From: Pseudomonas sp. URMO17WK12:I2
Lineage (GTDB): Bacteria; Pseudomonadota; Gammaproteobacteria; Pseudomonadales; Pseudomonadaceae
Length of the DNA: 64,000 nt
Direction: 5' to 3'
NCBI RefSeq assembly: GCF_003253735.1
Contig: NZ_QKYW01000002.1
Location: 1-64,000 of the forward strand
Shown here: positions 1-7,990 of the stretch, one piece after another
How the letters are laid out: each line of letters begins with the position of its first letter
Numbering within the stretch: position 1 is the stretch's first letter
The notes under the pieces: model-generated
Database searches by the model: none
What the model saw: only the letters and a program-made list of their open reading frames with translations
Told to the model about the DNA's origin: nothing
Position numbers and translations under genes: made by a program

Positions 1-148
1 CGGGCATGGCCCTGCCTAGATCGGTCAGGGTCAGGCGATGCCCATGCAACAAGGCGCTGACGCAACTCATCAGCGCGGTCAGTCGCTTGGCGTGAACAGT
101 GGGGAGTGCTTGGGAAAATGCCTTGTGTAAGAATCGTACTGCCTGCAT
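1..148 (-). CDS. IS4/IS10-family transposase, N-terminal fragment (cut by window edge)
   Basis: Only the first 49 residues are visible. They read MQAVRFLHKAFSQALPTVHA, then a stretch ending LTLTDLGRAMP, which parallels the N-terminus of IS10 transposase (helical DNA-binding region ending in TLTELGRNLP). The DDE catalytic core lies beyond position 1, so whether the gene is intact cannot be judged. The ATG (146-148) sits inside the distal arm of a 13-bp inverted repeat that can hide it in read-through RNA. Function by family: cut-and-paste transposition of the element. Confidence 0.8.
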   Translation of the reverse strand, partial: MQAVRFLHKAFSQALPTVHAKRLTALMSCVSALLHGHRLTLTDLGRAMP

Positions 149-203
149 GAGTCTCGGGGGTTGGTTTGTTTGGCGACTACCAAACTGCCCGACTCATGCA
201 GGC
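141..203 (-). promoter_or_regulatory. Inverted repeat that can sequester the transposase start codon
   Basis: GCCTGCATGAGTC at 141-153 and its exact complement GACTCATGCAGGC at 191-203 form a perfect 13-bp stem with a 37-nt loop. The 141-153 arm contains the transposase ATG. A transcript entering from outside the element would carry both arms and fold over the start; a transcript starting inside the loop would lack the first arm and stay translatable. IS10 is known to use this kind of protection against impinging transcription. Confidence 0.6.
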
Positions 204-372
204 ACCTTCAAGCTATCCGATTGATCTGCATTGATATTTTGTGGGGATTCCTCAGCATTTGATGGCAGTTTGAATTCGCTGTAGATTTGCCCAACACCTG
301 CCATGGATGTTGGGGTTTAAGCTCAGATAAAGAGTACTCACCAAGTGCGGGGCTCTTTGTTTGGAAAAGCCA

Positions 373-1125
373 ATGAGAAACAAGTTTGCAACGATTGCGC
401 TAGCCCTTTTAGCTATAGGCTGCACAACAGCCAATGCTTCCACAGCTGGCGAAGAAGAATACATAGCGGCTACAGAAATACACAAAACTCTAGATTCAGA
501 GATTACAAATCTCGAAAACAACTATCCCGGCCCCAAAGCTCCCGCCACTCTAGAAGCAGTAGAAAAACTCAAAGAATATTACGCATTACTTCAGACCTCC
601 GCGCAAAAAGGTTTTCCACCTGCCATGTACATGACCGCCCAGATACAGGGAAGTCAAACGAGCTCTATGTACAACAACAAGAAAGAAATATGCAACTTAC
701 TGAGCCAAGCAGCAGAAGCAAACCTACTGGCCGCCAAGCATGCTAACTATTACTTTTGCTCTCGCAACGGAATTCCTTTCAGTCTTGACACAGAGGAAGC
801 ATCCGCTCTGATAAAACCGCTAGAAGATGCCCTGAGCTTGAGTGATCCGTATAAAAACTTCTACCCACTACCCACCATTAAGTTACCTTTCTGCCGGATA
901 AACGACACTTCACCCACGCCAGACATTGAAAACACTAATCCTTTCACCCTACTTACCATGGCTCGTAAGCCGCCCTTGAGCTACGAAGAATACTTAGCCG
1001 ACATCCACTTTTTGCTCTATTTCAAACATCACGAACAGAACCAAGCATTAGCCGAACAACATAAAGAAAAATCCAGAGAGCTGGGCTGCCCTGGATTAAG
1101 CTTCTTCGAGCCTAAAAACACTTAA
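373..1125 (+). CDS. Exported Sel1-like repeat protein, paralogue of the next gene
   Basis: This 250-residue protein starts MRNKFATIALALLAIGCTTA, a signal peptide likely cleaved after an ANA motif; IGC could also be read as a poor lipobox. An upstream in-frame TTG at 361 is less likely because GGAAAA precedes the ATG at a good distance. Around residues 75-130 two segments (AQKGFPPAMYMTAQ and LLSQAAEANLLAAKHANYYF) look like Sel1-like helical repeats. The same pattern occurs in the following gene, so the two arose by duplication. The DNA is visibly richer in A/T than the neighbours and lies next to an insertion sequence. Substrate or partner unknown. Confidence 0.7.
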   Translation: MRNKFATIALALLAIGCTTANASTAGEEEYIAATEIHKTLDSEITNLENNYPGPKAPATLEAVEKLKEYYALLQTSAQKGFPPAMYMTAQIQGSQTSSMYNNKKEICNLLSQAAEANLLAAKHANYYFCSRNGIPFSLDTEEASALIKPLEDALSLSDPYKNFYPLPTIKLPFCRINDTSPTPDIENTNPFTLLTMARKPPLSYEEYLADIHFLLYFKHHEQNQALAEQHKEKSRELGCPGLSFFEPKNT

Positions 1126-1180
1126 CCACAGTACAAGACGCTGTCCAACCTTAAAATCCTTAAGGACTAGGAAAGTTTTT

Positions 1181-2008
1181 ATGAAGATATACGCTCAGAT
1201 TTTAATCTTAATCAGCCTTGTGTTTTTCTCGTATGCCTACGCAGAAAACGAACTTGGCCTGGCGGAATACCAGATCGCCAACGATGCGGGTGAAAAGCTA
1301 GCCACCCTCTTGAGAAGTATTGAGGAGCCAAGCAAAAAGGAGCTAGACGCCGAGCAAAAAGAAAACATCCGATCAGCGCTAGTGAAGAACTCATCGGACT
1401 ACATTGAGAATCTAAGAAAATCATCAGACTTAGGTTTCCCACCGGCACAATTTCGTTACGCCCAAACCCTCAAAGGGCAAACGTTGCCCAATAACGAAAA
1501 CCGCACCAAAATAAAAACTCAAATCTGTGGGTTATTGGAAAAGTCAGCCGAAGGGGGATTTCTGGCTGCTGCAGTTGCTAGTGCAAGCTACTGCCCAGGA
1601 GCGAAGAGTAAAATGGATCTTTTTGCCATAATGAAAACAACGGATGAAGCCTATAAACAATTGGCTACCACGCTTAACGACGCAGATAAGTACACATCCT
1701 TCTACCCAGCGAAAGCGTTTAGCTCCCCGACGTGCTTTGACCCTGATCTAAAAAGCGTTTACGAAAACCTAGAGAAACTAACACCACTGGAACGAATACA
1801 GGCGCTAAGCCCTCCGCTTTTAACGTTTGAAGAGTTTGAGGCAGAAGCTTACTTCATGCTCGCAATACATCTGCCGAGCGACGAAAAAGCTAGAGCAGCA
1901 GATTACCTTCTGAAAGCGGAAGAAAGGGCTTGTTCAAGCCCTTACTTTGAATCATTCAAGACGGCCTTCAAGAAAAGAGCATCTCGGTCATCCGCTATCA
2001 AAGGTTGA
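1181..2008 (+). CDS. Exported Sel1-like repeat protein, second paralogue
   Basis: A 275-residue protein with signal peptide MKIYAQILILISLVFFSYAYA, cleaved probably before ENELG. Residues around 80-145 carry the same Sel1-like pattern as the upstream gene (SSDLGFPPAQFRYAQ, LLEKSAEGGFLAAA), and the C-terminal half has the same order of FYPxK, LTFEEFEAEAYFML and final Cys segments. A GGAAAG motif precedes the ATG. It is separated from the first copy by 55 bp and probably cotranscribed with it. Sel1-like proteins usually act as binding scaffolds; no catalytic motif is seen. Confidence 0.7.
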   Translation: MKIYAQILILISLVFFSYAYAENELGLAEYQIANDAGEKLATLLRSIEEPSKKELDAEQKENIRSALVKNSSDYIENLRKSSDLGFPPAQFRYAQTLKGQTLPNNENRTKIKTQICGLLEKSAEGGFLAAAVASASYCPGAKSKMDLFAIMKTTDEAYKQLATTLNDADKYTSFYPAKAFSSPTCFDPDLKSVYENLEKLTPLERIQALSPPLLTFEEFEAEAYFMLAIHLPSDEKARAADYLLKAEERACSSPYFESFKTAFKKRASRSSAIKG

Positions 2009-2024
2009 TAATAAGGAAAATGCA

Positions 2025-2657
2025 ATGCGCCTCACTCTACTTCTAAGCTTTTGCCTGGCCTTGATCGCCTGCAGCGCCAACCCGCAGCGGCTTTATCAAG
2101 AGCAGGTGGTCAACGCCACGACCCCATTGGCAAAAACACCCGCTGAAGCAATCCAGAATGCCTCAATCGACCCGATGCAGGTTGCACCCGGCTGGCGTCC
2201 CAAACAGTGGCAAATCACCGCTCAGGAACCTCGCCTTCTAGTCGAGGGGGTTCCATCCAATTACCGCGTATTTTCCGTCGACCTCAAGGCCAATAAGCCC
2301 TTTCTCATCAAGGTCAACTCTTGGTGCGTGAACAGCTGCCTTGGTTTCAGCAAGTATGTGCTGGCACCCTACCTTATCCTGTTGGACGACAAATCGACGG
2401 TAATCGGCCAAGGATTTGGTCAGATACGCGGCCAGGTAGGTGTCGTCAATCAGGACCTGGCTGGCCAGGTTAACCGCGATGGCACTTATTACCTGATCGT
2501 CGCCGCTGATAACCGTAACCCCGGCGAACAGGTGCTTTTCGATAACGTAATGGTGGTGGGGATCAGCGCACCGACGGCAGTCGCACCGCTGCGCATTGGG
2601 ATGGGCAGTTACCCATTTGGCAGCGTCGCACCGTTCCTAGCCGAGCCGCAAGAATAG
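2025..2657 (+). CDS. Putative lipoprotein, unknown function
   Basis: The 210-residue product starts MRLTLLLSFCLALIACSANP with a good lipobox (LIAC), so it is expected to be lipid-anchored. An in-frame upstream start at 1947 would overlap the previous gene and lose the signal peptide; TAAGGAAAA supports the ATG at 2025. The middle (about 80-190) looks beta-rich, with hydrophobic stretches around PYLILLDD and GTYYLIVAAD, resembling a single extracytoplasmic sandwich domain. I do not recognise the family. It follows the Sel1-like pair by 16 bp and may share their transcript. Confidence 0.65.
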   Translation: MRLTLLLSFCLALIACSANPQRLYQEQVVNATTPLAKTPAEAIQNASIDPMQVAPGWRPKQWQITAQEPRLLVEGVPSNYRVFSVDLKANKPFLIKVNSWCVNSCLGFSKYVLAPYLILLDDKSTVIGQGFGQIRGQVGVVNQDLAGQVNRDGTYYLIVAADNRNPGEQVLFDNVMVVGISAPTAVAPLRIGMGSYPFGSVAPFLAEPQE

Positions 2658-2714
2658 GTATCGAGGCGCCTGCAGCAGGTCGATGGGAGCGCCCGCCCTT
2701 GATCGGCCCGCGCG

Positions 2715-2903
2715 TTAGCCCTTGCCCTTCTTCTTGGCAATCGCCTTCATCCGCGCCGCCGCCTTCTGTACGGTGGCCATCTTCTCCGGGCGTTTCATGC
2801 CGCGCCATTTGCGGATCTCTTCGCGGGTGCGGCCGCAGCTCACGCACATTTCGCTGTTGAGCTGGCACAGCGACACGCAGGGGTTTTCAATGTCCTTGGC
2901 CAC
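2715..2903 (-). CDS. DUF1289 small protein
   Basis: A 62-residue protein starting at GTG (V-A-K-D-I-E-N-P-C-V). It has the DUF1289 pattern NPCVSLCQL followed by C-x2-CGRTREEI and RKW, giving four conserved cysteines that suggest a small metal-binding module. A GGCAAGGGG ribosome site lies just upstream of the GTG. A longer frame to 2942 is possible but lacks family similarity. The start overlaps the end of the upstream gene by 17 bp, so the two are translationally close. Function unknown; such proteins occur widely in gamma-proteobacteria. Confidence 0.75.
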   Translation of the reverse strand: MAKDIENPCVSLCQLNSEMCVSCGRTREEIRKWRGMKRPEKMATVQKAAARMKAIAKKKGKG

Positions 2904-3222
2904 GTCTGCCCCTTGCCGGCTGCTCGATAGAAAACGCCACATGGTCGGCGATGCGAGACACGCTGATGCCCACCTTTTCGAACGCAGCCAACGTCAGTTC
3001 CAGCACTCTCGCCTTGTCCGCGCTGGCCAGTGCCCTCGCCTTGTTGACCTCGCCGTCGAATACCCAGGTAACGATCAGGCTCTCGGGAAAGCGCTCGTAA
3101 TTGACGTCATGGGTGAGCCATTGGAAGCCGACGATTTCGCTCTTTGCCGTTTCGCAGGCCTCGGTCAGGTTGCGAATCAACTCGCGTTCGATACCTGCAT
3201 ATTTTCGTTTCGACGCTGCCAT
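2887..3222 (-). CDS. Conserved small protein, unknown function
   Basis: A 111-residue protein starting MAASKRKYAGIERELIRNLT. An AAGG motif lies 6 nt before the ATG at 3222; the frame is open to 3258 but that extension has no good start. The sequence is soluble, alpha/beta, with a central FQWLTHDVNYERFPESLIV segment. Relatives are common in Pseudomonas and related genera, sometimes labelled as Fis-like regulators, but I see no helix-turn-helix. It overlaps the DUF1289 gene and is transcribed away from the GNAT gene. Confidence 0.6.
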   Translation of the reverse strand: MAASKRKYAGIERELIRNLTEACETAKSEIVGFQWLTHDVNYERFPESLIVTWVFDGEVNKARALASADKARVLELTLAAFEKVGISVSRIADHVAFSIEQPARGRRGQGH

Positions 3223-3339
3223 AAGGCCCTTCTGGATCAATGCTCGATATGGTGCCATGTTACCCGAGACGGCCCATCGATAGCCCCGCCAGCCCCACGG
3301 GTTACAATGCAGGCCACCGTTTTATCAAGAGCCCACCCG

Positions 3340-4032
3340 ATGTTCACCCTCACCCATCTCAACGCCACACCGCCCGAGTCCCTAAAAGCCCAGGTGCTGC
3401 AGATGGTGGTGGACTACTTCAGTGACATCAGCCCGGTGCCGCTGACGCCCAGCAACCCGCTGTTCCAGCTGTACCAGTACGTGATCGGCTACGAGGTGCA
3501 CCTGTACCTGCAGGCCATGAACGGCGAGACGGACAGCCCCACGCAGTTGCTGCTGGCCCTGGACGATCAGGATCCGTCCGTGGTGTTGGGCTTCGCGCTG
3601 TACCTGCCCAGCCAGGACGACGCCGAAGCCTGCATCCTTGCCTATATGGCCGTGGCCGCCAGCCATCGCCGGCACGGCATTGCCCGCGCCATGTTGCAGC
3701 GCATCACCGAGCGCCATCCCCATCTGGAACTGGCCTGCGTGGCCGGCAAGGTGCCGACCTTCGAGTCCATGGGTTTTCAGGTGCTGGCCGCGCAAGGCCC
3801 CCAGGTGCTGATGAACACCCGCGACCACCGCTCCGACGGCCTGGTGGCCGTGCAGGACCTGGCGCCGGTGTTTCAGTCCACCGAAGTGCGGCAGATCCAC
3901 GCCTACCTGCTCAAACAGAACGGCAAGAAGGCCATGAGCGAAGCCGAGAAACAGCGCGACTATCACCTGGACCAGCTGGCCCACCAGGCTCGTCAGTTGG
4001 TTGCTGAACGGCTTACGCCGACCATTCACTGA
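3340..4032 (+). CDS. GNAT-family N-acetyltransferase
   Basis: A 230-residue protein starting MFTLTHLNATPPESLKAQVL. The acetyl-CoA binding signature is seen at residues 96-120: EACILAYMAVAASHRRHGIA, where RRHGIA is the Q/R-x-x-G-x-G/A loop. The C-terminal 60 residues are a charged helical extension (KQNGKKAMSEAEKQRDYHLD) beyond the acetyltransferase fold. The frame stays open far upstream to 2722, but that part is the antisense of the two preceding genes and is rejected. The substrate cannot be read from sequence. Confidence 0.8.
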   Translation: MFTLTHLNATPPESLKAQVLQMVVDYFSDISPVPLTPSNPLFQLYQYVIGYEVHLYLQAMNGETDSPTQLLLALDDQDPSVVLGFALYLPSQDDAEACILAYMAVAASHRRHGIARAMLQRITERHPHLELACVAGKVPTFESMGFQVLAAQGPQVLMNTRDHRSDGLVAVQDLAPVFQSTEVRQIHAYLLKQNGKKAMSEAEKQRDYHLDQLAHQARQLVAERLTPTIH

Positions 4033-4199
4033 TCGCACAGCCAGCCAAGCCGGTAAGCGCGCGCTATTTGAGTGACGGATCACGCAGCCTATCCAGCAGA
4101 TGCCGTACCCTGCCGTGATTACCGGATAGTCACTGACCAGCGCTGTAGCACCCGCGCCCCGCAGCGCCCTTTAGTCAGACCGATGGAAGAGTGACGCTT

Positions 4200-4724
4200 A
4201 TGGACATCCGCTTTCTGACCTTCCCCGATTTTCACAACGTCTATTTCTACCGCTCCATCACCCTGGCCATTCTCCTGGCAATCGCTGGCCTGGTGCTGTT
4301 CAAGGCGCCAGCCACACGGCTGCCTGAGCTATCGCTGGTCGGTGGCTGCTTGCTGCTGATGGGATGGCGATTCGCAGTGGAATGGCGACGATTGAACAAG
4401 GCCGGGACTGCGTCTATTCACAACGATGAACTGATCATTACCAGCGAAAACGATCATTGGCGGATCCCCCTGAGCAGCGTGCACGCCGTCGCCACCAAGC
4501 ACAGCCTGTTCATGGTGCGGCGCTATCGCTCGTGGTCCGAGCACCTGGCCTTCGTGGAATTCACCCTGCACAACGGCGAGCGCCTTTACACGCTGGCCGA
4601 AAGTGCGGTGTTCGAGTCGCCAGCAGCCAAGCACAGCCTGGCGGCGATTCAGGCTGCCGTGCTGGCTGCCAAGGTGAAAAGCGCAGCGGCTGACAAGCCT
4701 GCAGCGCTAGTCGTCGAGCTGTAG
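4200..4724 (+). CDS. Small membrane protein, unknown function
   Basis: A 174-residue protein, MDIRFLTFPDFHNVYFYRSI. Two hydrophobic segments at about 18-36 and 44-60 form a hairpin; the rest (about 70-160) is a soluble beta-rich domain resembling a PH-like fold of bacterial membrane proteins (DELIITSENDHWRIPLSSVH). GGAAGAG 9 nt upstream favours the ATG at 4200 over a GTG at 4191. The domain layout is like proteins with a bPH domain, but this is inference only. It stands alone between a GNAT gene and a REP element. Confidence 0.6.
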   Translation: MDIRFLTFPDFHNVYFYRSITLAILLAIAGLVLFKAPATRLPELSLVGGCLLLMGWRFAVEWRRLNKAGTASIHNDELIITSENDHWRIPLSSVHAVATKHSLFMVRRYRSWSEHLAFVEFTLHNGERLYTLAESAVFESPAAKHSLAAIQAAVLAAKVKSAAADKPAALVVEL

Positions 4725-4857
4725 TAGGCGCAGTCGGTAAAGTTGCTTAGTGCTGCGCTCAGATCCCAGGATGTTCATCCAACCCATAGTTTTTCACGCA
4801 ACCGAACCTGCATCACGCTGCTGTGCGCTCAGTGCGAACTCCCTTCGATACAACTGC

Positions 4858-4922
4858 GTGGGAGCTTCAGCCGCGATCAGGATTGAAGGCGCTGACAGCA
4901 TCGCGGCTAAAGCCGCTCCCAC
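4858..4922. repeat. REP-type inverted repeat
   Basis: GTGGGAGCTTCAGCCGCGAT (4858-4877) faces ATCGCGGCTAAAGCCGCTCC followed by CAC (4900-4922). These arms are the common Pseudomonas REP sequence, the first with a 2-3 base deletion. It lies between convergent genes and could act as a bidirectional transcription or mRNA-stability element. Confidence 0.8.
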
Positions 4923-4954
4923 GGATCAGTGGGCGTCCTCATCCGGATTACTCG

Positions 4955-5698
4955 CTAGCGCTTCACACAAACGAACAGCGCATTACCGGCGTTCTCGCTG
5001 ATCGGCAGGATTTTCTGGTAGTCATGCGCCAGCACATGCACCTCGAAATGCGGCTGCAACAACGCTTCAAGCTCGGCGAAGCTCACCGCGACCATCGGGT
5101 GCTCGTCGTTCCAGGTCAGCGTTTCATCCCCCGTGGTTTTCTCGATTCGCAGGCGCAGCGATTGCCGTTCCCCTGCTCCGCTGTAGTGCCAGCCTGAACT
5201 GAAGGTGAAGCGGCCTTCATCGCTGTCCACTGTATGGGCGGCGAACAGGCGATTGTCGATACGGGTTCTGTCGACCGCATTGAAGCAGAACAGGCCGCCG
5301 GGTTGCAGCGCACGATGAGCTTGGGCGATGCAGGCCGCCAGCCGTTCGGTGGTTGCGCTGTAATGCAGGGAGTAGAGAAAACAGGTGATCAGATCGACTG
5401 GCTCGGTCACGCTGAAGTCGCACATGTCCTGCACGGCAAAATGCGCCTCGGGGCAGCGGATGGCGGCCTTGTCGAGCATCGGCTGGTTGATATCCAGCCC
5501 GGCGCTCTTAAAGCCGGCATCGAGAAAATGCCGAACGTGAGGGCCAGTGCCGCACGCCAGATCCAGATGGCTCATGCCGCCATTGCCGAACAGCTGGTGC
5601 AGCCGCTGCACGGCGTGGCTCTGCGCGCAATAGTCGATGTCGGCGCACATCAGGTCGTAGTAATCGGACAGATCCGTATAAAGGGCATTGACGGGCAT
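4955..5698 (-). CDS. Class I SAM-dependent methyltransferase
   Basis: A 247-residue protein. Motif I for S-adenosylmethionine binding is LDLACGTGPHVRHFL at residues 45-59; the acidic end of strand 2 is GLDINQPMLDKA, and motif III-like VDLITCFLYSLHY follows, then HRALQPGGLFCFNAV. This is a complete Rossmann-fold methyltransferase of the Methyltransf_25/11 type. The acceptor is not evident. An AGGT precedes the ATG. It is divergent from the channel-like gene at 5932. Confidence 0.85.
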   Translation of the reverse strand: MPVNALYTDLSDYYDLMCADIDYCAQSHAVQRLHQLFGNGGMSHLDLACGTGPHVRHFLDAGFKSAGLDINQPMLDKAAIRCPEAHFAVQDMCDFSVTEPVDLITCFLYSLHYSATTERLAACIAQAHRALQPGGLFCFNAVDRTRIDNRLFAAHTVDSDEGRFTFSSGWHYSGAGERQSLRLRIEKTTGDETLTWNDEHPMVAVSFAELEALLQPHFEVHVLAHDYQKILPISENAGNALFVCVKR

Positions 5699-5931
5699 CG
5701 GGACCTGACCATGGCGAGGAGCGTTCGAGGGCGCGGATCATAGCCGAATCATGCGCCGCCCTGCGGATATTCGCAGCAGAACAACGGCCGTCCTGGTGGC
5801 GTTTCAGGGGGAAACGGCATGCCGGCGAACAAGTGGTGAATGGCAGCATACGCCGCGCTGGCGATCCATTAGACTGCCCGGCAAAATGCACCGCCCGCCC
5901 ATCATGGGTATCCCTCGCCCGGTTCCACTCG

Positions 5932-6594
5932 ATGCCCAAGGCTTACGCTTACCTGCTCCGCTACCCGTCCGCCAGCCTGCTGTTCGTGCAGTTGCTGGGC
6001 ATCGTGCTCTACCCGTTCATGGAGCAGTTGTCCGAGGGGCGGGCCATCGTCGGTACCTTCGGCATCGTGGTGCTGGCGATGTCGCTGCGCATGGTGCGCA
6101 GCAGCCCGAACATCCAGTGGATCGCCTTCACCCAGGCGGCGTGCATTCTGGCACTGACCGTTGCCCTGGAGTTCGAGAGCAATACCGCGTTGTCGATCCT
6201 GCTGGCAGCGCTGGAGTCGAGTTTCTACTTCTATGCCGCTGGTGGCCTGATCGCCTACATGATGGAAGATGAGCGTGCCAGTACCGATGAGCTGTTCGCC
6301 GTCGGCGCCACCTTTACCCTGCTGGCCTGGGCCTTCGCCCATGCGTTCTCGGTCTGCCAATTGCTCAGCCCTGGCAGCTTCACCGCGGCAATCAACCCAG
6401 AAGCGCCGCGCACCTGGGTGGAGCTGCTGTTCCTGAGCTTCACCACGCTGTCGGGTGTTGGCCTGAGCGACATCATTCCGCTGCGGCCCTTCGCACGGGC
6501 CTTGGTGATGCTCGAGCAATTTGCCGGCGTGATGTATATCGGCCTGGTAGTTACTCGCCTGGTGAGCCTGACGGTCAGGCCAAAGACACGTTGA
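5932..6594 (+). CDS. Ion-channel-like membrane protein with an atypical pore filter
   Basis: A 220-residue inner-membrane protein with about five or six hydrophobic segments (12-30, 36-52, 64-80, 87-111, 122-145, 190-212). Before the last helix lies a pore-loop-like stretch, LLFLSFTTLSGVGLSDIIPL (about 166-184). It aligns with the potassium-channel filter region, T-x-T-T-V-G-Y-G-D becoming T-L-S-G-V-G-L-S-D. The GYG core is therefore GLS, so ion selectivity is uncertain. No RCK/TrkA domain is present. The ATG at 5932 has only a weak ribosome site; longer starts exist in frame. Confidence 0.65.
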   Translation: MPKAYAYLLRYPSASLLFVQLLGIVLYPFMEQLSEGRAIVGTFGIVVLAMSLRMVRSSPNIQWIAFTQAACILALTVALEFESNTALSILLAALESSFYFYAAGGLIAYMMEDERASTDELFAVGATFTLLAWAFAHAFSVCQLLSPGSFTAAINPEAPRTWVELLFLSFTTLSGVGLSDIIPLRPFARALVMLEQFAGVMYIGLVVTRLVSLTVRPKTR

Positions 6595-6783
6595 GCGGAT
6601 GACTTCACGCGCCAGAACTGGGATGTCGGCGGCTGAATCGATAGGTATTCACGGCTCGATAAAAGCCTGCCAAGCATCCAATTTCGGCCATGCCGGCTAC
6701 GCTCAAGCCCATACAATTCGCCGCCGCTGAAAGCCCAGCGGCGCACCTCGCTTCCAACCCTTATTACGCAGGCCCAGCAGAAC

Positions 6784-7956
6784 ATGGCGTTCGATCCCCT
6801 AACCATGCTGACGATCACCATCGCCCTGGCGTTGGCGGCGTCGTTGTATCTGGCCATCGAGTGGCAAACCGTTCGCGAGCCCGCGCTGCTGTACTGGAGC
6901 GCCGGTTTTGCCCTGATAAGCGTGGGTTGCATCCTCGCCCTGCTGCGCAGCAGCGGCCTGCTGCTGGTGGGTATCTGGTTCGCCAACGGCCTGCTGATAA
7001 TCTCGCACTGGCTGTTCTTCGCCGGCGTGGCGCGCTTTACCGAAACGCGGCTATCGCCCGCCTGGTTGCTGGCGGTGGTGATCTGGTTTGCGATGCTGCT
7101 GCTGCCCGAAGGCCCTGAGTGGTCGAAGATCATGCTGCTGGTCAATTCGCTGCTGATCGCGCTGATCACCATCCGCGCCAGCTTTCTGTTGCGCCCGCGC
7201 GGCAAGTCGCTGGGCGCCGGGGCCGCTCAGCTGCGCTTCGTGCTGCTGGGCCACGGGCTGTTCTATATCGCCAAGACCATTCCGGTACTGATGCCGGGCA
7301 CGCTGATCGACCTGGCTGCGTTTCGCGGCGAGATCATTCAGATATCCCTGGTGGAGGGCGTGATGGCCTTGATGCTGATCGCCCTGTCGATGACCGGCAC
7401 CGTACGTTACCGCCGCGAGAAGCGCATCGAGCGCCTGGCCGCACGCGATCCGCTGACCGCCATGTACAACCGTCGCGCCCTGGAAGCCCGGGCGCCCAAG
7501 CTGCTCGACGGGGTTTCGCCGAAGCATCCCGGTGCACTGCTGCTGATCGATATCGACAACTTCAAGCAGGTCAACGACCTGCACGGCCATGCCGCCGGCG
7601 ACAGGCTGCTGGTTATGCTGGGCGAAATGATTCGCCGGGCATTGCCCGAAGGCTCGCTGGCGGCGCGCTTGGGCGGCGACGAATTCGTGATTCTGCTCCG
7701 GGATGCCTCCCCGGAGCGCATCACCAACCTGGGCGACCTGCTGCGCCAGCAGTTTCAAAGCGCTGCCGCACAGGCCTTCGCCACGCCCGAGGCGGTGACC
7801 CTGAGCGTCGGCGCCAGCCTGTTCGACCAGCCGCCCGCCAGCCTGGCGGCGCTGATCGAGCAAGGCGACGTGGCGCTGTACGAGTCCAAACGCGGCGGGC
7901 GCGACAGCCTGCGCCTGGTGGATCGCACTGCCAACGGCGAGCCGTTGGCGGGTTAG
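6784..7956 (+). CDS. Diguanylate cyclase with 7TM-like membrane sensor
   Basis: A 390-residue protein. Residues 1-205 contain about six or seven transmembrane helices, a likely membrane sensor. The C-terminal GGDEF domain starts at RDPLTAMYNRRAL; the active site GGDEF is at 297-301, and DIDNFKQVNDLHGHAAGD holds the metal and GTP contacts. It should make cyclic di-GMP from two GTP. The product-inhibition I-site (R-x-x-D five residues before GGDEF) is replaced by PEGS, so feedback inhibition through that site is not expected. Second of no operon; neighbours are independently transcribed. Confidence 0.88.
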   Translation: MAFDPLTMLTITIALALAASLYLAIEWQTVREPALLYWSAGFALISVGCILALLRSSGLLLVGIWFANGLLIISHWLFFAGVARFTETRLSPAWLLAVVIWFAMLLLPEGPEWSKIMLLVNSLLIALITIRASFLLRPRGKSLGAGAAQLRFVLLGHGLFYIAKTIPVLMPGTLIDLAAFRGEIIQISLVEGVMALMLIALSMTGTVRYRREKRIERLAARDPLTAMYNRRALEARAPKLLDGVSPKHPGALLLIDIDNFKQVNDLHGHAAGDRLLVMLGEMIRRALPEGSLAARLGGDEFVILLRDASPERITNLGDLLRQQFQSAAAQAFATPEAVTLSVGASLFDQPPASLAALIEQGDVALYESKRGGRDSLRLVDRTANGEPLAG

Positions 7957-7990
7957 TACTCCCTACCCTGTACCCCTGCCAACGCCTAGA

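Larger units (their letters stand above)
1..255 (-). mobile_element. End of an IS10-like insertion sequence (IS4 family)
   Basis: The element enters from the left edge and ends at 255. Read on the minus strand, its terminus begins CTGAGGAATCCCCACAAAAT, which resembles the IS10 outside end as I remember it (CTGAGAGATCCCCTCATAAT). The transposase ATG lies at nucleotide 108 counted from this end, the same distance as in IS10. The GATC that IS10 carries inside its terminal repeat is AATC here. The other end and the target duplication are outside the window; if a 9-bp duplication exists, its copy on this side would be 256-264. Confidence 0.8.

Noticed and set aside
2722..3339. N-terminal extension of the GNAT gene
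   Set aside because: It runs antisense over the DUF1289 gene and its neighbour; the family start and GNAT length fit ATG 3340.
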